Source: Geodermatophilus sabuli (GTDB lineage Bacteria; Actinomycetota; Actinomycetes; Mycobacteriales; Geodermatophilaceae). From it: a stretch of DNA of 64,000 bases. How positions within the stretch are numbered: position 1 is the stretch's first letter; every line of letters starts with the position of its first letter. Of this stretch, positions 1 through 8,101 are shown piece by piece. The notes beneath the pieces were generated by a model. It had not been told where the DNA came from. It did no database searches and saw nothing but the letters and a program-made list of their open reading frames with translations. The stretch spans positions 806,001 to 870,000 of the forward strand of contig NZ_OBDO01000001.1 of NCBI RefSeq assembly GCF_900215145.1, written 5' to 3'. The translations under genes were made by a program, and so were the position numbers.

Positions 1-1384
1 GGACAGCCACCCGGTCGCGGAGCACCGCGGCGTCCTCGTAGCGTTCCTGGGCGCCCAGCCGGTCGACCCGCGCCAGCAGCGGCGCGAGCAGCGCTCCCGG
101 GTCGGCCGCCACGGCGGACCGGAGGACTGCCGCGATCCCGGCGTACTCCTCGGCCGACTGGGCGCCGGTGCAGGGGGCGCCGCACCGGCCCATCCCGGCC
201 AGGGCACAGGCGGTGCCGAGCACCCGCAGGGACAGCCGGCCGGTGCACTGCCGCAGCGGCAGCGACTCGTGGATGGCCGCGACGGCGGCGTCGGCGGCCC
301 GCCGGTCGGGGAACGGGCCGAGGAACACCCCCGCACCGGGACGCACCCGGCGGACGACCGACAGCCGCGGGAACGGCTCCTCGGTCAGCCGCACCCACAG
401 TGCCCGTTCGGGGAACCGCGAGCGCCGGTTGTAGCGCGGTTTCTGCTCGGCGATCAGCCGCAGCTCCCGGACGGCCGCCTCGAGGTCGTGCGCGCAGGGG
501 ATCGCCTCGACGCGCTGCGCGAGGGCCACCATCTCGGTGATCCGGCTGCGCTGCTCGCCGGCGGTGAAGTAGCTGCGGACCCGGGTGCGCAGGTCGTTCG
601 ACGTCCCGACGTAGAGCGGCTCGTCCCGGGGGCCGCGGAACAGGTAGACACCGGGGCCGGACGGGACGGCGTCGGCCAGGTGCCGCTTGCGCAACCGTTC
701 CGGGTCCACCTGCCGGGTGAGGCTGGTGAGCTCCTCCAGGCTGGTGATGCCGAGGGGGCCCAGACGCTCGAACAGCCCGTGCAGCACGTCGACCGTGGCG
801 CGGGCGTCGGCCAGCGCGCGGTGGCAGGGTTCGGTGGTGGTGCGGAAGTACGGCGCCAGGGTGGCCAGCTTGCAGTTGGGCACCTCGTCGCGGGTGAGCA
901 GGCGGCGGGCGAGGACGGCGGTGTCGACGGAGGCCGTGGCGGGCCAGGGGATCCCGTTCTCGGCGCAGGCGGCCTTGAGGAAACCGAGGTCGAACGGTGC
1001 GTTGTGCGCCACCAGGACCGCGCCCCGGGCGAACTCCAGGAAGCCGGGCAGCACCGCGCCGATGCGCGGGGCGGCGGCCACCATCGTGGAGGTGATGCCG
1101 GTCAGGACGCTGATGTAGGGCGGGATCTCGCAGCCCGGGTCGATCAGCGTCTGGAACTCGCCGAGGACGGTGCCGCCCCGGACCTTGACCGCGCCGATCT
1201 CGGTGATGGCGCTGTCCTTGGGCGAGCCGCCGGTCGTCTCCAGGTCGACGACGACGAACGTGACGTCGGCCAGCGGGGTGCCCAGCTCCTCGATGGTGGC
1301 CTGCTCGTAGCGGGGGAGCCCTGCGGCGGCTCGAGCTGCTGTCCCGGCGGCGATCCCGGCCAGCCGGGCAGGGGAGGGGGGCAC
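1..1384 (-). CDS. DEDDh exonuclease / UvrC-like GIY-YIG nuclease (partial, Rv2191-like)
   Basis: This is the N-terminal 461 codons of a two-domain DNA-repair-type nuclease; the C-terminus lies beyond the left edge. A DnaQ-like DEDDh 3'-5' exonuclease comes first: DLETTG (Asp47/Glu49), HNAPFDLGFL, and CHRALADAR with the last His/Asp pair. From about residue 246 follows a GIY-YIG endonuclease core (GVYLF ... LYVGTS), then UvrC-like cysteine segments (LRQCTGRLSLR, GRCGAPCTG) and a UVR-like motif (ERYEDAAVLRD) at the edge. The GTG start is chosen because TACCGT lies 7 bases upstream, a leaderless -10 arrangement. Full-length relatives run to about 600 residues. Whether it acts in nucleotide excision repair is inference from the UvrC-like part. 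Confidence 0.92.
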   Translation of the reverse strand, partial: MPPSPARLAGIAAGTAARAAAGLPRYEQATIEELGTPLADVTFVVVDLETTGGSPKDSAITEIGAVKVRGGTVLGEFQTLIDPGCEIPPYISVLTGITSTMVAAAPRIGAVLPGFLEFARGAVLVAHNAPFDLGFLKAACAENGIPWPATASVDTAVLARRLLTRDEVPNCKLATLAPYFRTTTEPCHRALADARATVDVLHGLFERLGPLGITSLEELTSLTRQVDPERLRKRHLADAVPSGPGVYLFRGPRDEPLYVGTSNDLRTRVRSYFTAGEQRSRITEMVALAQRVEAIPCAHDLEAAVRELRLIAEQKPRYNRRSRFPERALWVRLTEEPFPRLSVVRRVRPGAGVFLGPFPDRRAADAAVAAIHESLPLRQCTGRLSLRVLGTACALAGMGRCGAPCTGAQSAEEYAGIAAVLRSAVAADPGALLAPLLARVDRLGAQERYEDAAVLRDRVAV

Positions 1385-1462
1385 GGGGCGGACGGTAGGT
1401 CGGGGCAGTGACAGTCCCGGGGACGCGCGCCGGTGGAGCGCGGGCGTTCCCCGGGGGGCGGA

Positions 1463-3823
1463 TCAGGGCCGGGGCCCGCGCCTGCGGGGGTCCAGGCGCG
1501 CGAGCAGCAGGGCGGTGGCGACGACGAGCGCGACGCCGGTCGCCAGCAACAGCGAGGCGTCGGAGGCCCAGATCGCCGTGCTGTGCTCCCAGGCGGGGTC
1601 GCCCGCACCGGGGTCGAGGGCGTTCAGGTCGGCCGTCGCGGCCGTCATCGCGTAGCCCCACCGGGAGGGGACCAGCCAGGAGAGCTGTTCGAGCACGACG
1701 CGGCCGTCCACGGGGAACAACCCGCCGCAGAGGATGAGCTGCACCATGATCAGCACGACCAGCAGCGGCATGCCGCGGTCGGCGTTGTCGATTGCGGCCG
1801 AGATGGCCAGGCCGGTCAGCATCGCCGTCCACGTCACGGCGAGGACGGCCAGGAGCACCTCCGCGCGACCGGAGCCGAGCAGGAGCGGGTCGTCCGGCCC
1901 GGGCCGGCCGAGCAGGGCGACGACGGTGAACAGCACGGCCTGCAGCCCGGTGACCAGGGCCAGCACCACGACCTTCGACGCCAGGTAGGCGCCGATCGAC
2001 AGGCCGATGGCCCGCTCCCGGAGGTAGACCGGCCGCTCCTTGACCAGCTCGCGGACCGACGCCGCCGCGCCCATGAGCACCGCGCCGATGACCAGCACGA
2101 GGAGCAGCTGGGCCGGTTGCGCCTCACCCGAGCGCGCCGCCGCGCGCACGGACAGCCCGGAGGACCCGGGGACGGCGTGGGCGAGCGCGCTGAGCACCAG
2201 GGGCAGGATGGCGAGGGAGACCGCGTACTGCCGGTCGGAGGCGATGACCGCCAGGTAGCGGCGCACCAGCACGGCGAACTGGGTGAGCGGGTTCTGCTGG
2301 CGGGGGCCGGTGGCCGGTGCCGGTCGCGCCGCCGGCTCCACACCGGGGGTGCGGTGCCCGGGCGAGGACGCCGCGGCCCGCCGGTGGTCCGGCGAACCAC
2401 GGAAGCGGCGGGCCCACTCCTCCCCGGGCAGCGTCTCCAACAACAGGAAGACGTCGGCGAAGTCGCTGCGGCCGAAGTAGCGCAGGGCGTTGGCCGGAGG
2501 GCCCGCGTACGCGACGTGGCCGCCGGGCGCGAGGACGAGCAACTGGTCGCAGAGCTCCAGGTTGGCCACGTTGTGTGTCACCACCACCACGGTGCGGCCG
2601 TCATCGGCCAGCGCCCGCAGGGTCCGCATGACCGAGCGGTCCATCCCCGGGTCCAGACCGGAGGTGGGCTCGTCCAGGAAGAGCAGGGACGGCTGGGTCA
2701 GCAGCTCGAGGGCGACGCTGGTCCGCTTGCGCTGTCCGCCGGACAGGCTCGTGATGCGCTGGTCGGCGTGCGCGGTGAGGCCCAGCTCCTCGAGCACCTC
2801 GGCGATCCGGCCCCGGCGGTCGGCCGCCGTGGTGTCGGCGGGGAAGCGCAGCCGCGCGGCGTAGGTGAGGGCCTGGCGCACTGTGAGCTGCGTGTGCAGG
2901 ACGTCGTCCTGGGGGACCAGGCCGATGCGCTGGCGCAGCTCGTCGTAGTCCTCGTAGAGGTCGCGGTCGGCGTACCGGACGTGTCCGCTGTCGGCCGGGC
3001 GCGCACCGGTCAGGGCGTGCAGCAGGGTGGACTTGCCCGCGCCGCTGGGGCCGATGACGGCGAGCAGGCTGTTGCCGGACAGCGTGAAGCCGACCGACTG
3101 GAGCAGGACCTTCCCCTGGGGGGTGGTGACGGTGAGGTCCTCGGCGGCGAAGACGTTGCCCCCGCGGTCGACCGAGGCGACCAGCCGGTCGCCGTCGAAC
3201 TGCAGCAGGCCGTGGCCGATCCCGATGACGTCACCGGGGGTGATGGGCGCCCGGGTCACCCGCCGCCCGTTGACGAAGGTCCCGTTGCCGGTGCCCAGGT
3301 CGGTGAGGGTCCAGCCGGTGGGGCCGCGGTCGAGGACGGCGTGCTGCCGGGAGACCAACAGGTCGTCGAGCACGACGTCGTTGTCGGGCAGCCGGCCGAC
3401 CGTGATGCGCGCGGTGCGGACGTCGTGGACGGCGGTCACCTGACCCTGCCCGGTGCGCTGCTGATCGACGGCCGGTGGGGGCGCCGCCGCGCCGGGGACC
3501 AGGTCGAGGGGCGCGCCGTCGGAGACGCTGCCCAGGTGCAGGCGGACCGGTCCCGTGACGGTCAGCCGGGTGATGCGGTGCTGGCCGAGGAAGGTCCCGT
3601 TGCGGCTGTGGTCGACGACCGTCCAGCCGGCCGGGTCCGGCTCCACGACGAGGTGCAGGCGCGACACGCCGGGATGCGGCAGGTCGAGGTCGACGCCGTC
3701 CCCTCGGCCGACCACGACGCGCCGTCCTGGTCCCAGCAGCAGCCGGTGGCCGCCGGCGTGCAGCTCCAGCGTGTCGGTGGGGCCGGTGACCGGCCCGGGG
3801 GCCGGGGGTCCACTCCCGGTCAC
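1463..3823 (-). CDS. Twin-FHA ABC transporter, fused ATPase and permease (Rv1747-like)
   Basis: 786-residue fused half-transporter. Two FHA phosphothreonine-binding domains come first (about 35-95 with VGRGDG, and 138-195 with VGRLPDND and GNGTFVNG). The ABC ATPase follows with Walker A GPSGAGKS (258-265), signature LSGGQ (360-364) and Walker B LLFLDEP (380-386). The C-terminal 250 residues hold about six membrane helices of the ABC-2 type. It starts one base after the amidase stop, so it is the last gene of the kinase-amidase-transporter operon. In M. tuberculosis the twin-FHA exporter Rv1747 is phosphorylated by its neighbour PknF, so kinase control through the FHA domains is likely here too. 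The exported substrate is unknown; a cell-envelope glycolipid would fit. Confidence 0.93.
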   Translation of the reverse strand: MTGSGPPAPGPVTGPTDTLELHAGGHRLLLGPGRRVVVGRGDGVDLDLPHPGVSRLHLVVEPDPAGWTVVDHSRNGTFLGQHRITRLTVTGPVRLHLGSVSDGAPLDLVPGAAAPPPAVDQQRTGQGQVTAVHDVRTARITVGRLPDNDVVLDDLLVSRQHAVLDRGPTGWTLTDLGTGNGTFVNGRRVTRAPITPGDVIGIGHGLLQFDGDRLVASVDRGGNVFAAEDLTVTTPQGKVLLQSVGFTLSGNSLLAVIGPSGAGKSTLLHALTGARPADSGHVRYADRDLYEDYDELRQRIGLVPQDDVLHTQLTVRQALTYAARLRFPADTTAADRRGRIAEVLEELGLTAHADQRITSLSGGQRKRTSVALELLTQPSLLFLDEPTSGLDPGMDRSVMRTLRALADDGRTVVVVTHNVANLELCDQLLVLAPGGHVAYAGPPANALRYFGRSDFADVFLLLETLPGEEWARRFRGSPDHRRAAASSPGHRTPGVEPAARPAPATGPRQQNPLTQFAVLVRRYLAVIASDRQYAVSLAILPLVLSALAHAVPGSSGLSVRAAARSGEAQPAQLLLVLVIGAVLMGAAASVRELVKERPVYLRERAIGLSIGAYLASKVVVLALVTGLQAVLFTVVALLGRPGPDDPLLLGSGRAEVLLAVLAVTWTAMLTGLAISAAIDNADRGMPLLVVLIMVQLILCGGLFPVDGRVVLEQLSWLVPSRWGYAMTAATADLNALDPGAGDPAWEHSTAIWASDASLLLATGVALVVATALLLARLDPRRRGPRP

Positions 3824-3824
3824 G

Positions 3825-5504
3825 TCACCGCCTCCCCGGGACGGTCGCGGGCAGCGCGTCGGGGCGCACGACGGCGAGGGCGGCGGCCTCGGTCCCGGTG
3901 GCCCCGTAGAAGTCGTAGCGGAACCCGGCCAGTGCCCGGTCCACGTCCGCGGGGGCGGTCAGCCGACGGCACAGGTCGGACAGCCGCTGCGCCGGGGCGC
4001 CGCCGCGGTCGGCTCCCGGGGCGACCGGTACGAGCACCGCCGCGGCGGTGGCGGTCCCGGGACGTGCGGCGCGGTACAGGAAGACCAGAGCGCCGGGACC
4101 CGAGGGGCGGTCGAGCGTCGGCCGGACGATCTCGCCGTCCACGGTGAGCAGCGCGGCCATCGCCTCGTCGGTCGCCGCGACGGTGACCGTGCCGCCGGCG
4201 ACGAGGACGGCTGCGCCGTCGAGGCGGATGCGCCGGCCGCGGACGGCGGCGTACCCGGCGTTGAGCGACCGCGACACGAGGAGGGCGGCGGCACGGGCGG
4301 GGTCCTGCCGCCAGCGCTCGGCCTGCCCGTCACCCTCGCGGGTGGCGCGCCGGGCGGCGTCGTGCGCGGCCGGCACCGCCGTCGAGGGGTGGTCCGCGGT
4401 GACCAGCATCCCCACCACGAGCCCGTCGAGCCGCTCGTGCACGGTGGCGGCCGATAGGGCGCCGGTGCCGTCCCCGCCCGCCTCGTGGACCTGCCAGACC
4501 GGTTCGCCCGTGGCCTTCCCGGGACCGCCGCCGGATCGGGACCGGCGCCGGTGCCGTGCCGCGAGCGCCGCTCCCGTGGCGGCCACGGCCGCACCCGAGA
4601 CGAGGACCGGCGCGACCCAGTCGCCGGCGCCGTCGGCGACCGCGGCGGCCGCGGCGGTCCCGGTGGGGGCGTCCGTGACCGGGGTCGACGGGGGAGCGTC
4701 CGACGGGGCGGGGAGCTCCGCCGGTGGCGGGGCCGGTGCGGGCGGCGGAGCCGAGCGGGCGGCCCGCAGCGCGCTGACCTCCGTCGGGAACACGTCACGG
4801 ACGAGCGGATAGGCGGCGTCCCCGGGGCACGCGGTGAGGGACATGTCGCGGTGCCCGGAGATCGTCGCGGCGGTGACCGGGGTGCCGACCGGCCACCGGT
4901 TGGACCCCCGGGAGACGAAGGACGTCGTCGCGCCGGGCGTGGTGTCGATGCCGTACACGTCGGCGAGCGCGGCCAGCAGGGCGACCATCGCGCCCCGTGC
5001 CTCCGCGGTGGGGGGCTCCGTGGTGTGGTCCCCGATGAAGCAGCACAGCTGCGCGAAGCCCTGGCTGCCGCCGGTCGCGTCGGGCTGCACCGGTCCGGCG
5101 AGGCTGCCGGCGCGGCCCTCCCAGATCCCTCCGTGGCGGTCGACGAAGAAGTTGTAGGCCACATCGGGCCAGTTCTTCGTGGGCCCGGTGTGGAGACCGT
5201 AGAAGCTGCGGATCTGGCCGGCGACCGCCTCGGGTCCGTAGCCGTTGCCGGACGCGGTGTGGTGGACGAGGAGGAATCGGACGTCGCCGGGCTGCTCGCT
5301 CGCCAGCGGGCCGGTCGGGGCCAGGCCCTGTGCCCAGTCCTCCCGGGGACGCACCGTCACCCCGGGCAGGCCCAGGGGCGCGGCCGCCGCCCGCCCGGCG
5401 ACCAGCGGTGCGAGCGGGACGGCGAGCGCGACGGCCGCGGCCCCGCGCAGGAAGGCCCGCCGGGTCAGCGCGGACGCAGTGGCGTCCGGCCCGGCGTCAC
5501 ACAT
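3825..5504 (-). CDS. Tat-exported PGRP-type N-acetylmuramoyl-L-alanine amidase with extra C-terminal domain
   Basis: 559 residues. A twin-arginine signal (LTRRAFLRG, Arg15-Arg16, then an Ala-rich hydrophobic stretch) predicts Tat export. Residues 50-235 form a PGRP/amidase_2 domain with the zinc-site pattern of T7 lysozyme: His81/His82, His218 and Cys226 (SGHRDMSLTACPG), and Tyr117. It should cleave the lactyl-Ala amide bond of peptidoglycan. A Pro/Ala linker and one membrane helix (about 293-312, WVAPVLVSGAAVA) precede some 230 C-terminal residues that I do not recognise. The topology therefore puts an amidase outside and an unknown domain on the other face. It sits 27 bases after the kinase and one base before the FHA transporter. 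Confidence 0.9.
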   Translation of the reverse strand: MCDAGPDATASALTRRAFLRGAAAVALAVPLAPLVAGRAAAAPLGLPGVTVRPREDWAQGLAPTGPLASEQPGDVRFLLVHHTASGNGYGPEAVAGQIRSFYGLHTGPTKNWPDVAYNFFVDRHGGIWEGRAGSLAGPVQPDATGGSQGFAQLCCFIGDHTTEPPTAEARGAMVALLAALADVYGIDTTPGATTSFVSRGSNRWPVGTPVTAATISGHRDMSLTACPGDAAYPLVRDVFPTEVSALRAARSAPPPAPAPPPAELPAPSDAPPSTPVTDAPTGTAAAAAVADGAGDWVAPVLVSGAAVAATGAALAARHRRRSRSGGGPGKATGEPVWQVHEAGGDGTGALSAATVHERLDGLVVGMLVTADHPSTAVPAAHDAARRATREGDGQAERWRQDPARAAALLVSRSLNAGYAAVRGRRIRLDGAAVLVAGGTVTVAATDEAMAALLTVDGEIVRPTLDRPSGPGALVFLYRAARPGTATAAAVLVPVAPGADRGGAPAQRLSDLCRRLTAPADVDRALAGFRYDFYGATGTEAAALAVVRPDALPATVPGRR

Positions 5505-5531
5505 CGGCGGTCCGGTCAGGGGTGGGGGAGG

Positions 5532-7121
5532 TCAGCAGGTCCACAGCTGCCCGGGCGGTGTGGTGTCGTCCAGCCGCTTGACGTAGCTCTCCCCGCCCAC
5601 GCGGGCACGCTCGGCGCAGGCGGCCGCCTGGCTCGGGAAGGGGCCCGTGTAGGCGGCGTAGATGAGCGCGCCGTCGAGGTCGTGGCGCAGCGAGGAGCAG
5701 CTCCCCGCGGTGAGCAGGTAGGAGGCGCCGGGGTGCGCGGCGAGGAAGCCCGAGATCTCCTCCTCGTAGCGGCCCGGCGTCACCGCTGAGCCCAGGAAGA
5801 CCACCCAGCTGCTGTCGCAGGCCGGGTCGGAGATCGGCACGGGCAGCCCGAGGTCGCCGCGGGCCGGTCCGGTGCGGGGAGCGGGGCTCGACGGCGCGTC
5901 GGACGCGGTGCGGGATGCGGGCGTCGACTGCTGCCCGGCGTCCTCGGCCGTGTCCTCCGACGGCGGGTCCGGCGACGAGATCGCTCCGGGCGGCGCATCG
6001 CTGTCGGTGGCGACCGTGCCGGCGCCGGCGCCGTTCCCACCGGCCCCTCGTTGGCCCAGGAGGACCCCGGCGAGGACGGCGGCCACCACGAGGGCCGCCG
6101 CGGCGACAAGCCACCCTGCGGTACCCCGGCCACGCCGCTCCGGTGGCTGCGTCGCGGCCGGCGGCCAGGTGCCCGGCGGTGCCGGGGGGACGTAGGTGGG
6201 CGGTGCCTGGACCGCCGCGGCCGCGCCGGGGACCACCGTGGGTGCGGCGGAGGGGACGACGGCCACGGGCACCCGCGGCGGCGCGCCCTGCAGTGCCCGG
6301 ACGGCGTCCGCGGCGAGCTCCCCGCAGGTCGCGTATCGGTCGGCGGGGGACTTGGCCATGCCCCGCGCGACGACAGCGTCCAGGCCGGCGGGCAGGTCCG
6401 GTCGCAGCGCCGTGACCCGCGGCGGCGGGGTGGACAGGTGGGCGTGGACCAGCGCCGGCACGCCCTCGACCGGGAACGGCCGCCGGCCGGTGAGGGCCTC
6501 GTGGAGCACGCAGGCCAGGGAGTAGACGTCGGCCCGCCCGTCGACCTCGGCGCCACCGTGCAGACGCTCCGGCGCCATGTAGTCGAACGTCCCGACGGCG
6601 GCCCCGTCGGCGGTCAGCGGTCGGGCGTCCGAGCCGCCGACCTGTGCGATCCCGAAGTCGACGAGGTAGACGAAGTCCTGCGAGGTGAGCAGGAGGTTGG
6701 ACGGTTTGACGTCGCGGTGCACCAGCCGGCGGGCGTGTGCGGCGTCGAGGGCCTGCGCGGCCTGCGCGACGATCGAGACCGCGCGCACCGGCGGGAGCGG
6801 GCCCTCCCGTGCGATCAACTCAGCGAGGTCCAGGCCCTCGACCAGGCGCATGTCGATGTAGAGCCGGCCCTCGATCTCGCCGTAGCGGTGGATCGGGAGG
6901 ACGTGCGGGTCGTTGAGCTGGGCGGCGGCGTAGGACTCCCGCTTGAACCGCTCGACGAACCCCTCGTCTGTCGCCATCGCGGCGGGGAGCAACTTGAGCG
7001 CCACCACCCGGGCCTGTTCCCGGTCGTAGGCCCGGTGGACCTCGCCCATCCCGCCCCGGCCGAGGAGCCCCTGCAGCTCGTACGGACCGAACGCCGTCAC
7101 CGCGGGTCCCCAGTCGTGCAC
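5532..7121 (-). CDS. Membrane Ser/Thr protein kinase (Pkn family)
   Basis: 529 residues. The N-terminal Hanks-type kinase has the Gly loop GRGGMGEVH, catalytic Lys43, HRDVKPSN (Asp137) and DFG (155-157). A Pro-rich linker and one membrane helix (about 333-353) lead to an outside domain with four cysteines (DPACDSSW, GSCSS, AAACAE and a C-terminal Cys) that resembles no sensor I can name. First gene of the operon kinase-PGRP amidase-FHA transporter, so its likely targets include the transporter. GTG at 7100, preceded by GGGGA, is an equally good start and gives MTAFGPYEL. A -10-like TAGGGT lies at 7194-7199 on this strand. The sensed ligand may be a wall fragment; that is inference. Confidence 0.93.
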   Translation of the reverse strand: MHDWGPAVTAFGPYELQGLLGRGGMGEVHRAYDREQARVVALKLLPAAMATDEGFVERFKRESYAAAQLNDPHVLPIHRYGEIEGRLYIDMRLVEGLDLAELIAREGPLPPVRAVSIVAQAAQALDAAHARRLVHRDVKPSNLLLTSQDFVYLVDFGIAQVGGSDARPLTADGAAVGTFDYMAPERLHGGAEVDGRADVYSLACVLHEALTGRRPFPVEGVPALVHAHLSTPPPRVTALRPDLPAGLDAVVARGMAKSPADRYATCGELAADAVRALQGAPPRVPVAVVPSAAPTVVPGAAAAVQAPPTYVPPAPPGTWPPAATQPPERRGRGTAGWLVAAAALVVAAVLAGVLLGQRGAGGNGAGAGTVATDSDAPPGAISSPDPPSEDTAEDAGQQSTPASRTASDAPSSPAPRTGPARGDLGLPVPISDPACDSSWVVFLGSAVTPGRYEEEISGFLAAHPGASYLLTAGSCSSLRHDLDGALIYAAYTGPFPSQAAACAERARVGGESYVKRLDDTTPPGQLWTC

Positions 7122-7333
7122 CGGATGGCCGTCCCCGGCCGAGGTCGTGCCATCGGTGTCCCCCTCGCGACTGGTGTCCGCGCACCGACGCCGACCCTAG
7201 GCACCGGAGGGGCCCCTGCCCACCCTCCTGTGGCTCGTCCGGTGGAGCGGCGTATTCCCATCGGGTGGTGGGCCGGCGACCGTGGGTGGTCCCGGACGCC
7301 CGGCGCCCAGCCGGAACTGTCGGTGGCCGTCCC

Positions 7334-7339
7334 TAGCGT
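7334..7339 (+). promoter_or_regulatory. Putative -10 element (TAGCGT)
   Basis: TAGCGT lies about 70 bases upstream of the Cys-rich mini-protein gene. The 287-base gap 7122-7408 separates divergent genes and holds this element plus the opposing TAGGGT at 7194-7199. I see no clear operator and no other gene there. Confidence 0.3.
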
Positions 7340-7408
7340 CCTGCGCGGACCGACCGGGGCCATGGAGGGCCCCTGCGACGAGGCGTCGGCCCGGCAGAGG
7401 AGTGGACC

Positions 7409-7720
7409 ATGTTCATCGACTGCGACACGTGCACCGCCCGGGGCACGGGGTGCACCGACTGCGTCGTCACCGTCCTGCTGGGCGCTCCGCCCGGTTGGGA
7501 GAGCGCCGACCCGACCGTGGTGCCGATGACCGGCCGGCGGGACCTCGCGGGAGCGGCGGCCGCCGAGGACGTCGTGGTGCCCCGGCCCGGAGTGGTCGTG
7601 GAGTTCGACGACGTCGAGCGGCGGGCGGTGCGGGCGCTGGCGGAGGGTGGGCTGGTGCCGCCGCTGCGCCACCAGCCGGCTCCGGGTGGGCCGGCGCGGC
7701 ATCGGCGGCGCACCGGGTGA
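7409..7720 (+). CDS. Small Cys-rich hypothetical protein
   Basis: 103 residues starting MFIDCDTCTARG, with a good ribosome site (AGAGGAG) 6 bases upstream. Four cysteines near the N-terminus form a CxxC-x6-CxxC knuckle (C5, C8, C15, C18), which suggests a bound Zn. No membrane segment or signal peptide is visible. The middle (PRPGVVVEFDDVERRAVRALAEGG) looks like a short helical segment, and the Arg-rich end may be disordered. It stands alone between the divergent kinase operon and the riboswitch-controlled NlpC/P60 gene. I recognise it only as a conserved-looking actinobacterial small protein; function unknown. Confidence 0.8.
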   Translation: MFIDCDTCTARGTGCTDCVVTVLLGAPPGWESADPTVVPMTGRRDLAGAAAAEDVVVPRPGVVVEFDDVERRAVRALAEGGLVPPLRHQPAPGGPARHRRRTG

Positions 7721-7835
7721 GGCCGGCCTCGGCGGCCGTGGGCACGGATGGTCGACCATCGTGGTGACCCTGCGTGGCCGACGGCGTGGCGAACGCCGAT
7801 CGTGTGGCTGTTCCCACAGTCCACACAGGACCCAT

Positions 7836-7864
7836 TTGTCACAACTTCATCACGCCCGTACGGT
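7836..7864 (+). promoter_or_regulatory. Sigma70-type promoter of the NlpC/P60 gene
   Basis: TTGTCA (7836-7841), a 17-base spacer and TACGGT (7859-7864) form the best housekeeping-type promoter in the window. Transcription would begin near 7871 and read through the riboswitch into the hydrolase gene. Confidence 0.7.
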
Positions 7865-7916
7865 GAGCCGGTCCGATCGGGCGGTCGTCACCGGAGAGAG
7901 GTGACCCCGGGCGGAC

Positions 7917-8072
7917 ACCGCCGAATCGCCCGACGCGCCCGTGTGGCACCGAGGGCGAACCGGGGACCCACCGCAGTACTGGGGTGAGTTCTCGCGTGCG
8001 CCGGTCCGTCGGTGCGCAGAGATAGGGCACTTCTTCCCAGCCCGAACCCGTCAGCTAACTCGGTAGGCGGTT
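7917..8072 (+). ncRNA. c-di-AMP (ydaO/yuaA) riboswitch
   Basis: The gap 7721-8101 is mostly a structured leader. Hallmarks of the ydaO/yuaA family are present in order: GCCGAATCGCC near the 5' side, GAACCGGGGACCCA (7957-7970), GGGGTGA (7981-7987), and the 3' block CCCGAACCCGTCAGCTAAC (8041-8059) followed by GTAGGCGG. Closing stem P1 can form between CCGCC (7918-7922) and GGCGG (8066-8070). This class is known upstream of actinobacterial wall hydrolase genes, where c-di-AMP usually turns expression off. The downstream gene is of exactly that kind. Confidence 0.92.
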
Positions 8073-8101
8073 GCTGAGGAAGAAACGGAGAGCCGCCGAC
8101 C

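Noticed and set aside
1433-4147. 904-codon open frame on the + strand opposite the FHA transporter and amidase genes
   Set aside because: It has low-complexity Gly/Arg/Asp/Val composition without any domain and mirrors the codon pattern of the real minus-strand genes. Such long antisense frames are expected at this GC content.
7122-7408. Small genes in the divergent gap
   Set aside because: Open frames here lack ribosome sites and codon bias of real genes; only promoter-like elements are supported.
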